64,000 nt of DNA, from positions 1-64,000 of the forward strand of contig CALKVF010000075.1 in NCBI GenBank assembly GCA_937996535.1, in the 5' to 3' direction. The position numbers and the translations under genes are program-made. Shown piece by piece: positions 9,288-23,023 of this stretch. How positions within the stretch are numbered: the first letter of the stretch is position 1; each line of letters starts with the position of its first letter. Origin of the DNA: an uncultured Novosphingobium sp. (GTDB taxonomy: Bacteria > Pseudomonadota > Alphaproteobacteria > Sphingomonadales > Sphingomonadaceae). Below the pieces are notes generated by a model. That model ran no database searches. It was not told the origin of the DNA and saw nothing but the letters and a program-made list of their open reading frames with translations.

Positions 9288-9334
9288 GCCCACCAAGGCA
9301 AGACCATATCAATTGTTAGAATGTGCCGGCGGAC

Positions 9335-10225
9335 CTAGCCAAGCCGGCGCAGCACGGCTTCGGCCAGCATCGCGCCGAAGCCGGAGCCCTGACGCGGATA
9401 GAGATAGGGTTCGATCAGCTCGGCCTCGATCACTGCCAGTTGCCCGTCGGCGAGGCGGACCATGTCGATCCGGGCATAGAGCGGGGCGGCGCCAAACGGC
9501 AGCAGGGCAAGCACGGCTTCGGCGGCCGCGCGGTCGGCCGGGCTAGGCGCCAGCGCCACTTCCACCCCGCCGTAAAGCGACTGGATGCGATAGTCGCCCG
9601 CGCGGGCCTTCTTGCCCAATGCGTGGCTTAGCTGCCCGTCGATGAAGATGAAGCTGAGTTCGCCCTCCTGCTGGATCGCGGGGAGGAACGGCTGGATCAT
9701 TCCGGCCTGACCCAAGGCCCAATCGGCGCTGGGCGGCGCGGCGCGGGTGAAGCTGTCCTGCCCTACTGCGCCCGCGCCAACCCGGCGCTTTACCACCACC
9801 CGGTCGGTGGCGAAGTGATCGAAGGCGGCGTCGATCGTAGCGGCATCGGGGGCATCGTGCCACAGCGTCGGGATCGACGGCGCGCCGGCTTCGGCCAGTT
9901 GGCGCAGGTACAGCTTGTCGGCGTTCCAGCGCACGACTTCGACCGGGTTGCAGACTGTGACCCCGGCGGCTTCCAGCGCGGTGAGCCGGGTCAGGAATTC
10001 GTCCTTGGCCTCGGTATAGTCCCAGGCCGTGCCAAGCAGCGCGAGATCGCAGGTGGTGAGTTCGTCAAGCGGGGCGCGCCAATCCAGCTCGACCAGTTCG
10101 ACCCGGCCGGCCAACCCATCGCGCAGCGCGCCAACCTGTGCATCGTGCTCGAACGCATCGGGCCGCCGGGTGGGCGATCCGGGCAGGGTTTCGGCGCAGG
10201 CGAGGAAGGCGATCCGCTTGGTCAT
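9335..10225 (-). CDS. ATP-grasp domain protein, substrate unknown
   Basis: A 296-residue protein of the glutathione-synthetase/RimK-like ATP-grasp superfamily, close in pattern to the DcsG-type ligases. Visible features are GTAWDYTEAKDEFL, VVRWNADKLYLRQL, the ATP-grasp Lys region VVKRRVGAGAVGQ, and the metal-binding C-terminal part LYARIDMVRL...VIEAELIEPYLYP. The start is the ATG at 10225 (MTKRIAFLACAE). Such enzymes join an acyl phosphate to an amine or similar nucleophile. No partner gene in the neighbourhood hints at the substrate: gltD lies upstream on the same strand, separated by a terminator-like hairpin. Confidence 0.75.
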   Translation of the reverse strand: MTKRIAFLACAETLPGSPTRRPDAFEHDAQVGALRDGLAGRVELVELDWRAPLDELTTCDLALLGTAWDYTEAKDEFLTRLTALEAAGVTVCNPVEVVRWNADKLYLRQLAEAGAPSIPTLWHDAPDAATIDAAFDHFATDRVVVKRRVGAGAVGQDSFTRAAPPSADWALGQAGMIQPFLPAIQQEGELSFIFIDGQLSHALGKKARAGDYRIQSLYGGVEVALAPSPADRAAAEAVLALLPFGAAPLYARIDMVRLADGQLAVIEAELIEPYLYPRQGSGFGAMLAEAVLRRLG

Positions 10226-10283
10226 GGGCGGCGTCCTAGCCGGGATCGGGGAGCGGTCCAAAGCAAAACGGGGCCAAAGCGAA

Positions 10284-10311
10284 ACGGGGCGCACCTTGCG
10301 GCGCGCCCCGT
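10284..10311 (-). terminator. probable intrinsic terminator of gltBD
   Basis: 9-bp stem: ACGGGGCGC (10284-10292) pairs with GCGCCCCGT (10303-10311), 10-nt loop. Read on the minus strand the stem is followed by a short T-rich stretch (TTTC then TTT a few bases on). It begins 24 bp after the gltD stop, as expected for the end of the gltBD transcript. Confidence 0.5.
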
Positions 10312-10334
10312 GATGTCGTGAGCGGTGCTGCCGA

Positions 10335-11771
10335 TCAGCGCGGCAGCTCGGTCTTGCCCATCAGCGCCAGATCGACTGCGCGAGCGGCCTGACGGCCTTC
10401 GCGGATCGCCCAGACCACCAGGCTCTGGCCGCGGCGCATGTCGCCGCAAGCGAAGATCTGCGGATCGCTGGTCCGGTAGCTGAAGGTGTCGGCAAACACG
10501 TTGCCGCGCGCGTCGAGATCGACCCCGGCCTGATCGAGCAGGCCCTGCTTCTTGGGGCCAAGGAAGCCCATCGCGAGGAAGATCAGGTCGGCCTTGAGCG
10601 TGAACTCGCTGCCGGCCACTTCTTCCAGCTTGCCGTTCACCCATTCGACGCGGACGCAGTCGAGCCCGGTGACCTGGCCGCCTTCGCCGACCACGCGCTT
10701 GGTCAGGATTGCCCAGTCACGCTCGCAGCCCTCTTCGTGGCTCGAGGAGGTGCGCAGCTTCATCGGCCAATCGGGCCAGGTCAGTTGCTTGTTTTCCTTT
10801 TCAGGCGGCTTGGGCATGATTTCGATCTGGGTGACCGAAGCCGCGCCCTGGCGGATCGAGGTGCCGACACAGTCCGAGCCGGTGTCGCCGCCGCCGATCA
10901 CGACGACGTGCTTGCCGGTGGCGACCAGCGAACCGCGCGGCGCGGCGCGGACTTCATCGTCGCCCGCGTTGCGCTTGTTCTGCTGGGTCAGGAATTCCAT
11001 CGCGAAGCGCACGCCCGGCAGTTCGAAGCCGGGGATGTCGAGCGGACGGGGATCCTCGGCGCCGCCCGACAGGACGATCGCGTCGAAGTTTTCCTTGAGG
11101 CTGGCCATCGAGATCGTCACGCCGACCTCGGTCGAGGTGCGGAACTGGACGCCTTCGGCTTCCATCTGCACGATGCGGCGATTGATCACGTGCTTTTCAA
11201 GCTTGAAGTCGGGAATGCCGTAACGCAGCAGCCCGCCGACCCGGTCGTTCTTTTCGAACAGCGTGACCGAATGGCCCGCGCGGGCCAGTTGCTGGGCAGC
11301 GGCCATGCCGGCCGGGCCCGAGCCGACCACCGCGACCGACTTGCCGGTGCGGGTGGCGGGAACCTGCGGCACGATCCAGCCCTGATCCCAGCCCTTGTCG
11401 ACGATCGCGCATTCGATCGACTTGATGGTGACCGGCTGATCCTGGATGTTCAGCGTGCATGCCGCCTCGCACGGGGCGGGGCAGATCCGGCCGGTGAATT
11501 CCGGGAAGTTGTTGGTCGAATGCAGCACTTCGAGCGCATTGATCCAGTCCCCTTCATAGACCAGGTGGTTCCAGTCGGGGATGATGTTGTTCACCGGACA
11601 GCCGTTATGGCAGTACGGGATGCCGCAGTTCATGCAGCGGCTGGCCTGCGCCTTGAGATCGCCTTCGGCGTGCGGGATCACGAATTCGTGATAGTGCCCC
11701 ACGCGCTCCTTGGCGTCCGCATAGGTGCGGTCCTTGCGGTCAAGCTCGAGAAAGCCGGTTTCCTTGCCCAT
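10335..11771 (-). CDS. gltD: glutamate synthase small subunit
   Basis: Beta subunit of NADPH-dependent GOGAT. It passes electrons from NADPH through FAD and two [4Fe-4S] clusters to the large subunit. 478 residues. Cysteine motifs [14 protein letters not shown] and CPAPCEAAC bind the clusters; [19 protein letters not shown] is the FAD Rossmann motif and [13 protein letters not shown] the NADPH one. The start is the ATG at 11771, 5 bp after the gltB stop, so gltB-gltD form one operon. No frameshift or truncation is visible. Confidence 0.97.
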   Translation of the reverse strand: MGKETGFLELDRKDRTYADAKERVGHYHEFVIPHAEGDLKAQASRCMNCGIPYCHNGCPVNNIIPDWNHLVYEGDWINALEVLHSTNNFPEFTGRICPAPCEAACTLNIQDQPVTIKSIECAIVDKGWDQGWIVPQVPATRTGKSVAVVGSGPAGMAAAQQLARAGHSVTLFEKNDRVGGLLRYGIPDFKLEKHVINRRIVQMEAEGVQFRTSTEVGVTISMASLKENFDAIVLSGGAEDPRPLDIPGFELPGVRFAMEFLTQQNKRNAGDDEVRAAPRGSLVATGKHVVVIGGGDTGSDCVGTSIRQGAASVTQIEIMPKPPEKENKQLTWPDWPMKLRTSSSHEEGCERDWAILTKRVVGEGGQVTGLDCVRVEWVNGKLEEVAGSEFTLKADLIFLAMGFLGPKKQGLLDQAGVDLDARGNVFADTFSYRTSDPQIFACGDMRRGQSLVVWAIREGRQAARAVDLALMGKTELPR

Positions 11772-11776
11772 GTATC

Positions 11777-16417
<4,641 letters not shown>

Positions 16418-16513
16418 CGATAAACCCATCCTGTGTCTGGCCGGGCACCCCGATTCGCACGCCAAGGCGCGTAAATCGCGGATTTCCGGCAATTAAGCGC
16501 GCACGTCCTCACC

Positions 16514-16571
16514 GCAAAAAGCAGCGAAAGTTGCGCGAAGGTTCCCCATGACGACAGGAAGCTGTTTTTGC
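16514..16571. promoter_or_regulatory. long inverted repeat upstream of gltB
   Basis: In the 235-bp region between gltB and the next gene, GCAAAAAGCAGC (16514-16525) is matched by GCTGTTTTTGC (16561-16571). The arms are complementary except for one bulged G, with a 35-bp spacer. It lies about 100-155 bp upstream of the gltB start. It could be a looped operator, a leader hairpin or a terminator reading on the plus strand. I found no sigma-54 motif with correct spacing beside it. Confidence 0.3.
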
Positions 16572-16664
16572 AACCGCGAAACGGCCCAAATGGCGCTAGG
16601 GAGAGCCCCTGCGCCATCCTGCATAGCAATTCACCCGTGGCGGCGGCCAGCGCGGTGTTCGGGT

Positions 16665-18404
16665 TCAGGCTGCGCCGCTGATCCGCTGGAGGTTGATCAG
16701 GGCCGAACGCAGCGCGCGCTCGGTCTCGGCCGGGTCGCTGGCGGCGCTGCCGCCGGGGGCGGCGATCGGCTGGCCCTGCCCGGCGTGGGCCGGGGCATCG
16801 AAGCGGCGGAAGGGGACGGCTTCGTCAGCCGCGTTAAGGTCGGCGCTGCCGGAAAATGAGGCGAGTGCGGAGGGAGCGCCCTGGCCGGGGAAGATGACCA
16901 CCGGCTCGATCGCATCGCTGCCATCTTCATCATCGGCAATCCGCACGAAGGCACTGCGGGTAAGTGCGGCCTGTCCGACATCCAGCAGCGAGCCATAGGC
17001 GTCGTCGGCTTCGTCCTGCTCTTCAGGGGCGGCCTCGCTTGCGATCGCAGCCAGCGGGCTGGCGAAGGGCGCCGGGGCGGGCATGGCGATGTGGCGCGGC
17101 GGCAGCAGGCTGTCGAGCAGGGCGGCGTCCTCGTCGCTTTCGGCCAGATCAAGGCTGATCGGGCGCAGCGCGGCGGGCAATTCGGCCTGGAAGGTTGCGG
17201 CCTGCGGGGCTGCAACTTCGGGTTCGGCCATTGGGGCGAAACCCGCAAAGGGACGCTCGACCGGGGCCTCGCTCGGGTCGAATTCGCCGAGCGGCGGAAC
17301 ATAGGGCGGCGGGATCACGCACTCTTCGGTGACTTCGGCCTCCACTTCGACGGCGGCGGCGGCGCGCGCGGCGGCATTGCGTGCGGCGCGGCGGCGCAGC
17401 GCATCGCCGAGGCGGTGCGCAAGATCGAGCATCGCCGGCTCGCCGTTGGCCGGTGGGGCGGACTCGGCTGGTGTCGGTTCCGCCGTGATGACGGGGGCAG
17501 GCGCAGCCGGGATTTCAAACTGGGGTTCGACCGGCACAGCAGCGGCGCGCGGCGGGAACAGCGGTTCGGCTTCGGCGGTTTCAAACACCGAGGATTGATA
17601 GCCATGCTCGCGGATGAAATCGCCGGGGAGATGATCGTCGTGGGCCGTCTGGCCGAAGACCTGACGCGGCGCGGCGTGGAACGGCTCGCTCGGCGCCATG
17701 CCGAAGACCTGGCGCGGCGGCACGGCATCGCCGGCTTCCTCGATCGCCAGAACGGTCATCTCGGTCTGGCCCGGGGTCCAATGGTCGGCGGTCCACCCGG
17801 CGGGTTCGGCCGCCGGCTCCAGCGCCATTTCGGCGAGGTCAAGCGGGGCATCGGCCGGACGCATCGGCTCGCCCAGGTTCATGTCGGCCACGGCAAAGAT
17901 CTGGGGCGCGCCGCCGGGCAGCGGGGCCATGTCGTGCGGCACGTAAAGGTCATCCTCGGTATCGAGCGCGAGCGCGCGGCGGCGGCCGCCCAGGATGCCG
18001 GGCTGGTCGGTGTCCGCCTCGGCGCGGTCGAACAGCATCGAGGGTGCGGGTTCGGCGGCGGCAACGGTTTCGCCATGCTCTTCCGAGCGGGCAGAGCGCT
18101 TGCGCGGGGCGGGCTCCTGCGCGGTGCGGCCAAGCCGGCGGGCGAAAAACGCGCCGACGATGGCGCCCAGCGCGGCCATCGCCAACGCCAGCAGCATCCG
18201 CGCGGTAACGCCAAGCGGCGGCGCAGCGGCGGGAATGATCAGGTCGATCCGGCTGCGGATCACCAGATCTTCGAGCAGCGAGGGGCGCACGGCCAGGCTA
18301 CCCAGCCCGAACAGTGCGGCAAACCACAGCGCAACCACTGCCGGGAACAACTGGTGGCTGGTGATCGGCTTGCCCTTGGGCGCCTTGCGGTCTGGCTTGG
18401 CCAC
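16665..18404 (-). CDS. large Ala/Pro-rich protein with two N-terminal membrane segments
   Basis: 579 residues, starting at a GTG (18404) with AGGGG at 9 bp. Two hydrophobic segments are visible near residues 20-40 (FPAVVALWFAALFGLGSLAV) and 67-90 (ARMLLALAMAALGAIVGAFF). A basic linker (RKRSARS) and about 450 residues rich in Ala, Pro, Glu and Asp follow, with no recognisable fold. The hexapeptide PRQVFG occurs twice about 20 residues apart (RQVFGMAPSEPFHAAPRQVFGQ in two pieces). The C-terminus (ETERALRSALINLQRISGAA) looks helical. Likely a membrane-anchored cytoplasmic or cell-envelope scaffold; function unknown. It stands between gltB and a glycosyltransferase on the same strand. Confidence 0.7.
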   Translation of the reverse strand: MAKPDRKAPKGKPITSHQLFPAVVALWFAALFGLGSLAVRPSLLEDLVIRSRIDLIIPAAAPPLGVTARMLLALAMAALGAIVGAFFARRLGRTAQEPAPRKRSARSEEHGETVAAAEPAPSMLFDRAEADTDQPGILGGRRRALALDTEDDLYVPHDMAPLPGGAPQIFAVADMNLGEPMRPADAPLDLAEMALEPAAEPAGWTADHWTPGQTEMTVLAIEEAGDAVPPRQVFGMAPSEPFHAAPRQVFGQTAHDDHLPGDFIREHGYQSSVFETAEAEPLFPPRAAAVPVEPQFEIPAAPAPVITAEPTPAESAPPANGEPAMLDLAHRLGDALRRRAARNAAARAAAAVEVEAEVTEECVIPPPYVPPLGEFDPSEAPVERPFAGFAPMAEPEVAAPQAATFQAELPAALRPISLDLAESDEDAALLDSLLPPRHIAMPAPAPFASPLAAIASEAAPEEQDEADDAYGSLLDVGQAALTRSAFVRIADDEDGSDAIEPVVIFPGQGAPSALASFSGSADLNAADEAVPFRRFDAPAHAGQGQPIAAPGGSAASDPAETERALRSALINLQRISGAA

Positions 18405-18446
18405 GATTGAATTACCCCTGTTTCGAAGCCAGACCGGCCGCCCTGA

Positions 18447-19673
18447 TCAGGCGGCGCGGGCTCGGCAACTAACGGATCGGGCTATCAGGGTTTGGTAAAC
18501 AACCTCATAACGCCGGACGTTGCGCGCCCAGTCGTGAGCCTCGGCAACGTGGCTGCGCCCAGCCTCGCGGCGCGCCTCCCACAGTGCCGGCGCGCCCAGC
18601 AGATCGGCCAGCGCCGCGGCGCAGGCAGCCGGGTCATCGGGCGCAAACAGGGTGCCGGTGACGCCGTCGGTCATCAGTTCGCGGTGCCCGCCCACATCAG
18701 AGGCGGCAACCAGCTTGCCCTGAGCCATCGCTTCGAGCGGCTTCAACGGCGTGACCAGATCGGTCAGGCGGCTGCGCTTGCGCGGATAGGCCATGACATC
18801 GACCAGCGCGTAGTAGCGATCGACCTCTGCGTGCGGCACGCGCCCCACGAAATGGATCGCCGCAGCGGCAGGGCTGGCTTCGGCCTGAGCACGCAATGCG
18901 GCCTCGCACGGGCCGCCGCCGACCAGCAGCAGCCGCGCATCGGGGAGCCGCGCACACAGCGCTGGCATTGCCGCGATCAGATCGTCCAGCCCTTCGTAAT
19001 CATAGAAGCTGCCGATGAAGCCCACCACCGGGCCAGAGCCCAGACCAAGCCGAGCGGCAAGCGCCGGATCGCGCGCGGCGGCTTCGCCGAACAGCGCCAG
19101 ATCGACCCCGTTGGGGCTGAGCGTGATCCGCGCGGGATCAGTACCGCGCGCCACCAGATCGTTTTTCAGCCCCTGGCAGATGGTCACGACATGATCGGCC
19201 CCCGCCACCACGTGGCTTTCGAGCGCGCGGGTCAAACGGTATTTGAGATTGCCCGCCGTGCCGGTCCCGTTGGAGACCGCCGCGTCTTCCCAGAAGGCGC
19301 GGATTTCATAGACCACCGGAATCCCCAGTCGCCGCCCCGCGATCAGCGCGGCCTTGCCGCACAGCGCGGGCGAATGGGCGTGGAGCACGTCGGGCCGCCA
19401 CTCTGCCGCCAGCGCGATGATCGCATCGGCGAGCAGGTTGATCTCGCGCCATTCGCGCAGGCCCACCGGGCCGCCGGCTTCGCCCCGCGTGCGGTGAAAA
19501 GTCAGCCCTTCGGCCTTCTCGACATCCGGCCCTTCGGCGCTGTGGCGCAGGCCGGTGATCCCGCGCACCTCCAGCCCCGAGGCCGCCTGCGCCGACAAAA
19601 TCGCGCGGGTGCGGAAGGTATAGCCGCTGTGCAGCGGCAGCGAATGGTCAAGGACGTGGAGAATCCGGGTCAT
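18447..19673 (-). CDS. exosortase-A-system-associated glycosyltransferase (GT4)
   Basis: 408-residue GT-B glycosyltransferase. The N-terminus RILHVLDHSLPLHSGYTFRT is characteristic of the PEP-CTERM/XrtA-associated family (TIGR04063 type). It continues with VVYEIRAFWEDAAVSNGT, ITLSPNGVDL, and the donor-binding region TPLKPLEAMAQGKLVAASDVGG holding the EX7E-like motif. In known loci this family works with exosortase A in making the exopolysaccharide or glycan linked to PEP-CTERM proteins. It is divergent from an XrtA-type O-ligase gene 64 bp away, which supports the assignment. The exosortase itself is not in this window. Confidence 0.87.
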   Translation of the reverse strand: MTRILHVLDHSLPLHSGYTFRTRAILSAQAASGLEVRGITGLRHSAEGPDVEKAEGLTFHRTRGEAGGPVGLREWREINLLADAIIALAAEWRPDVLHAHSPALCGKAALIAGRRLGIPVVYEIRAFWEDAAVSNGTGTAGNLKYRLTRALESHVVAGADHVVTICQGLKNDLVARGTDPARITLSPNGVDLALFGEAAARDPALAARLGLGSGPVVGFIGSFYDYEGLDDLIAAMPALCARLPDARLLLVGGGPCEAALRAQAEASPAAAAIHFVGRVPHAEVDRYYALVDVMAYPRKRSRLTDLVTPLKPLEAMAQGKLVAASDVGGHRELMTDGVTGTLFAPDDPAACAAALADLLGAPALWEARREAGRSHVAEAHDWARNVRRYEVVYQTLIARSVSCRARAA

Positions 19674-19737
19674 GGCCGCATTTTCTAGGCCGGCAAGGCT
19701 TAACGCGGCGTCAACTCGCGCTTGCTAGGGCGGGGCG

Positions 19738-19929
19738 ATGATCGACTACTTCGCCCTTGCCCTGACCCACGGCCTGCTGGTGATCGCGTTCTGGCGCCTG
19801 CTCGGGCGCGATGATCTCGATGCCGAAAGTCTTGATGCCGGGCCGGGTGAAGACGCGCCGGAAGAGACGCCTGCGGCGCCCGATCCAGCGGCGCGGTTCC
19901 GGCTGCCGGGGCTCCCGCCCCGTGCTTGA
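19738..19929 (+). CDS. small membrane protein overlapping the O-ligase start
   Basis: A 63-residue ORF: a hydrophobic N-terminus (MIDYFALALTHGLLVIAFW) followed by an acidic and Pro/Ala-rich tail (DDLDAESLDAGPGEDAPEE). Translation begins at ATG 19738 after AGGGCGGGG. The stop (19927-19929) lies 5 bp past the GTG start of the ligase gene, so translation of the two is probably coupled. No named family is recognised. The transmembrane-plus-acidic-tail layout and the overlap argue that it is a real gene serving the ligase. Confidence 0.55.
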   Translation: MIDYFALALTHGLLVIAFWRLLGRDDLDAESLDAGPGEDAPEETPAAPDPAARFRLPGLPPRA

Positions 19930-21280
19930 TCTGGCGATCACCCTGTTCACCCTGGCGCTGCTCGCGCTGGGGCTGCGGCGGCCCTATCTGTGGGTGTTGG
20001 CCTATCTCTACATCGACATCCTCGCCCCGCAGAAAATCTCGTACCGGCTTCTGGCCGCGCTGCCGATCTCGTTGATCGCTTTCGTGCTGGCCTTTGCCGG
20101 CTGGGCGTTGCTCGATGACAAGCGCGACAGCCGCTTTACCCTGCGCCAGGGCCTGATCGGAGTGTTGATGCTGTATTGCGGCGTTACCACGATGATGGCC
20201 GATTTTCCGGTCGAGGCCGCGGACAAATGGGCCTGGGTGTGGAAGGCGCTGATCTTCGCGCTGTTCCTGCCGCTGACCCTGCGCACCCGGCTGCGGATCG
20301 AAAGTGCCGCGCTGGTCATGGTGCTGGCGGTGGGCGCGATCATCATCGATGGCGGGATCAAGACCATTGCCGGCGGCGGCGGCTATGGCGAACTGCACCT
20401 GTTCATCAACGACAACATCGGGCTTTACGAAGGCTCGATCATTTCAGCCGTGGCGATCGCGGTGATCCCGCTGGTGCTGTGGCTGATGAAGCATTCGACG
20501 ATCTTCCCCAGCGACTGGCGGGTGAAGCTGTTCGGCGCGGCGCTGATCTTTGCCTGCGTGCTGATCCCGATCGGCACCCAGGCGCGCACCGGCCTGCTGT
20601 GCATCGGCCTCTTGGGCGTGCTCTCGCTGCGCACGGTCAAGCGGCGCTTCCTTTACATCACGCTCGCGGTGGTCGGGGCGCTGGTGGCGGTGCCGTTCTT
20701 GCCTGACAGCTATACCAAGCGAATGAGCACGATCGAGAACCACGGTTCGGACGAAAGCGCCTCGACCCGGGTGGCGGTGTGGATGTGGACGCTCGACTAT
20801 GTGAAGGACCATCCGTTCGGTGGCGGGTTCGACGCCTATCGCGGCAACAAGCTCAGGATCGAGCTGCGCGAAGGGCAGGGCGGCCAGGTCGACGTGACCG
20901 AGACCTTCGACAAGGCCCGGGCCTATCATTCCAGCTATTTCGAGATGCTGGGCGAGCAGGGCTGGCCAGGGCTGATCCTGTGGCTGTGGCTGATGCTGTC
21001 GGGGCTGTGGCAGATGGAACGGATCCGCGCGCGCTGGAAGCGCCGCACCGCGCCCGGTGAAACCTGGCAGGCGCCGCTCGCCAATGCGCTCCAGCAGTCG
21101 CTGCTGATCTACATGACGGGATCGCTGTTCGTGGGCATCGCCTATCAGCCGTTCTGCTATATGCTGATCGGCCTGCAGTGCGGGCTGTGGAGCTATCTGC
21201 GGCGAATCGATTCGCCGGTTCGGCCCGCCATTTCCGCGCCATCGCGGCTTCGCCTCGGCAATGCCGTAGCGGCAGGCTAA
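19922..21280 (+). CDS. exosortase-A-associated O-glycosylation ligase (Wzy/O-antigen ligase family)
   Basis: Polytopic inner-membrane protein of 452 residues, about 10-12 hydrophobic segments, that matches the putative O-glycosylation ligases of exosortase-A loci (TIGR03097 type). It probably transfers or polymerises lipid-linked glycan in the periplasm. Recognisable stretches are RRPYLWVLAYLYIDILAPQ, GTQARTGLLCIG, and the large periplasmic loop with ARAYHSSYFEMLGEQGWPG. I chose GTG 19922 (VLDLAITLFTLALLALG): it starts exactly at the first hydrophobic segment. The upstream in-frame extension is highly basic and belongs to the overlapping small ORF region. Confidence 0.87.
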   Translation: MLDLAITLFTLALLALGLRRPYLWVLAYLYIDILAPQKISYRLLAALPISLIAFVLAFAGWALLDDKRDSRFTLRQGLIGVLMLYCGVTTMMADFPVEAADKWAWVWKALIFALFLPLTLRTRLRIESAALVMVLAVGAIIIDGGIKTIAGGGGYGELHLFINDNIGLYEGSIISAVAIAVIPLVLWLMKHSTIFPSDWRVKLFGAALIFACVLIPIGTQARTGLLCIGLLGVLSLRTVKRRFLYITLAVVGALVAVPFLPDSYTKRMSTIENHGSDESASTRVAVWMWTLDYVKDHPFGGGFDAYRGNKLRIELREGQGGQVDVTETFDKARAYHSSYFEMLGEQGWPGLILWLWLMLSGLWQMERIRARWKRRTAPGETWQAPLANALQQSLLIYMTGSLFVGIAYQPFCYMLIGLQCGLWSYLRRIDSPVRPAISAPSRLRLGNAVAAG

Positions 21281-21344
21281 GGCGCGTTGCACGCGGGCCG
21301 CGCTTGGGCCATGACTAGGCCTTTCCATATGTCAGGAGAGGCAC

Positions 21345-21794
21345 ATGACCCCGCAGGAGCTGCAAGCCAAGGTTGGCCAGAACATCGGCGTTTCGGACTG
21401 GTTCGAAGTCAGTCAGGAGCGCATCAACAAGTTTGCCGAAGCCACCGGTGACTTCCAGTTCATCCACATCGACGAGGAAAAGGCCAAGCTGACCCCGTTC
21501 GGCGGGACCATCGCGCACGGCTTTCTGACCCTGTCGCTGATCCCGGTGCTGTCGGCCACGACCGAAGGCGCGCGCGTCAGCAACGTCAAGATGGGCGTCA
21601 ACTACGGCGGCAACAAGACCCGCTTCATCTCGCCGGTCCGCGCCGGCAAGCGCGTGCGCGCCCATGTGAAGCTGCTTGAACTGGTCGAAAAGCGCCCGGG
21701 TCAGTGGCAGCAGACCAACGAATACACGATCGAGATCGAGGGCGAGGACAAGCCCGCGCTGATCGCGGAATGGGTGATGCAGTTCTTCGTCTGA
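21345..21794 (+). CDS. MaoC-like (R)-specific enoyl-CoA hydratase
   Basis: 149-residue single hot-dog domain protein. The hydratase motif [16 protein letters not shown] carries the catalytic Asp and His, and [16 protein letters not shown] follows. It hydrates trans-2-enoyl-CoA to (R)-3-hydroxyacyl-CoA, a common link between beta-oxidation and polyhydroxyalkanoate (PHA) metabolism. The start ATG at 21345 has AGGAGAGG at a good distance. It lies 52 bp before a thiolase gene and near a PHA depolymerase gene, which fits a fatty-acyl/PHA context, though the substrate is inference. Confidence 0.9.
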   Translation: MTPQELQAKVGQNIGVSDWFEVSQERINKFAEATGDFQFIHIDEEKAKLTPFGGTIAHGFLTLSLIPVLSATTEGARVSNVKMGVNYGGNKTRFISPVRAGKRVRAHVKLLELVEKRPGQWQQTNEYTIEIEGEDKPALIAEWVMQFFV

Positions 21795-21846
21795 TCCCTG
21801 CCCTCCCCGGGACCGTTGCAGTCATTCTCAATCCAAGGAATTCATC

Positions 21847-23022
21847 ATGCGTGATGCCGTAATCGTTGCCGCCGCCCGTACGCCGATTGGCCGGGCCTAT
21901 CGCGGCGCTTTCAATGCCACGCCGGGCGCTTCGCTCGGTGCGCTTTCGCTTGCCGCCGCGATCGAGCGTGCCGGGATCGAAGGCGGCGAAGTCGATGATG
22001 TGGTCTGGGGCGCGGCGCTCCAGCAGGGCACCCAGGGCGGCAACATCGGCCGCCAGGTTGCGCTCAAGGCGGGCCTGCCGGTGACCGTGTCGGCGATGTC
22101 GATGGACCGCCAGTGCTCGTCGGGCCTGATGGCGATCGCCACGGCTTCGAAGCAGGTGGTGTTCGACCGGATGGACGTGGTTGCCGCGGGCGGCCAGGAT
22201 TCGATCAGCCTCGTCCAGACCAAGGAAATGCGCGTTGCCGCCGATCCGAGCCTGATGGCGATGCACAAGGCGATCTACATGCCGATGCTGCAGACCGCCG
22301 AAATCGTCGGCCAGCGGTACGGCATCGGCCGCGACGTGTGCGACGAATATGCGCTCCAGTCGCAGCAGCGCACTGCCGCGGCCCAGGCTGCCGGCAAGTT
22401 CGCGGATGAAATCGTCGCCTGCTCGGCGACGATGGCCGTGACCAACAAGGAAACCGGCGAAGTCACCATGAAGGAAGTGACGCTCGCCAAGGACGAGGGC
22501 AACCGCCCCGAAACCACCCTTGAAGGTCTGAAGTCGCTCGGCCCGGTGCTGCCAGGTGGGATCGTCACCGCCGGCAACGCCAGCCAGCTGTCCGACGGTT
22601 CGGCCGCAGTAGTGGTGATGGAAGCCGCCCTTGCCGCCAAGAAGGGCCTGGCTCCGCTGGGCCGCTACCTCGGCATGGCGGTTGCCGGGACCGAGCCCGA
22701 CGAAATGGGCATTGGCCCGGTCTATGCGATCCCCAAGCTGCTCAGCCGCTTCGGGCTCAAGATGGACGACATCGGCCTGTGGGAGCTGAACGAAGCCTTC
22801 GCCGTGCAGGTGCTCTATTGCCGCGACAAGCTGGGCATCCCTGATGACCGGCTCAACGTGAGCGGCGGCTCGATCTCGATCGGCCACCCCTACGGCATGA
22901 CCGGCGCGCGCTGCACCATTCATGCGCTGCTCGAAGGCAAGCGCCGCGGTGCCAAGTATGTCGTGGTGACGATGTGTGTTGGCGGCGGCATGGGCGCTGC
23001 CGGCCTGTTCGAGGTGCTCTGA
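21847..23022 (+). CDS. acetyl-CoA acetyltransferase (thiolase)
   Basis: 391-residue thiolase. Nucleophile C90 in [12 protein letters not shown]347 in [12 protein letters not shown] and C377 in [12 protein letters not shown] are all present, so it should be active in either condensation or cleavage of 3-ketoacyl-CoA. Start ATG at 21847 with AAGGA 7 bp upstream. The stop at 23020-23022 is followed 1 bp later by the next ATG, so it is cotranscribed with the carboxymuconolactone-decarboxylase-like gene. Biosynthetic and degradative thiolases cannot be told apart from sequence alone here. Confidence 0.93.
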   Translation: MRDAVIVAAARTPIGRAYRGAFNATPGASLGALSLAAAIERAGIEGGEVDDVVWGAALQQGTQGGNIGRQVALKAGLPVTVSAMSMDRQCSSGLMAIATASKQVVFDRMDVVAAGGQDSISLVQTKEMRVAADPSLMAMHKAIYMPMLQTAEIVGQRYGIGRDVCDEYALQSQQRTAAAQAAGKFADEIVACSATMAVTNKETGEVTMKEVTLAKDEGNRPETTLEGLKSLGPVLPGGIVTAGNASQLSDGSAAVVVMEAALAAKKGLAPLGRYLGMAVAGTEPDEMGIGPVYAIPKLLSRFGLKMDDIGLWELNEAFAVQVLYCRDKLGIPDDRLNVSGGSISIGHPYGMTGARCTIHALLEGKRRGAKYVVVTMCVGGGMGAAGLFEVL

Positions 23023-23023
23023 C

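Noticed and set aside
16520..16571. Sigma-54 promoter upstream of gltB (TGGGCC ... TTGCA on the minus strand).
   Set aside because: The spacing between the GG and GC elements is about 9 instead of 5 bases, so it does not fit the -24/-12 consensus.
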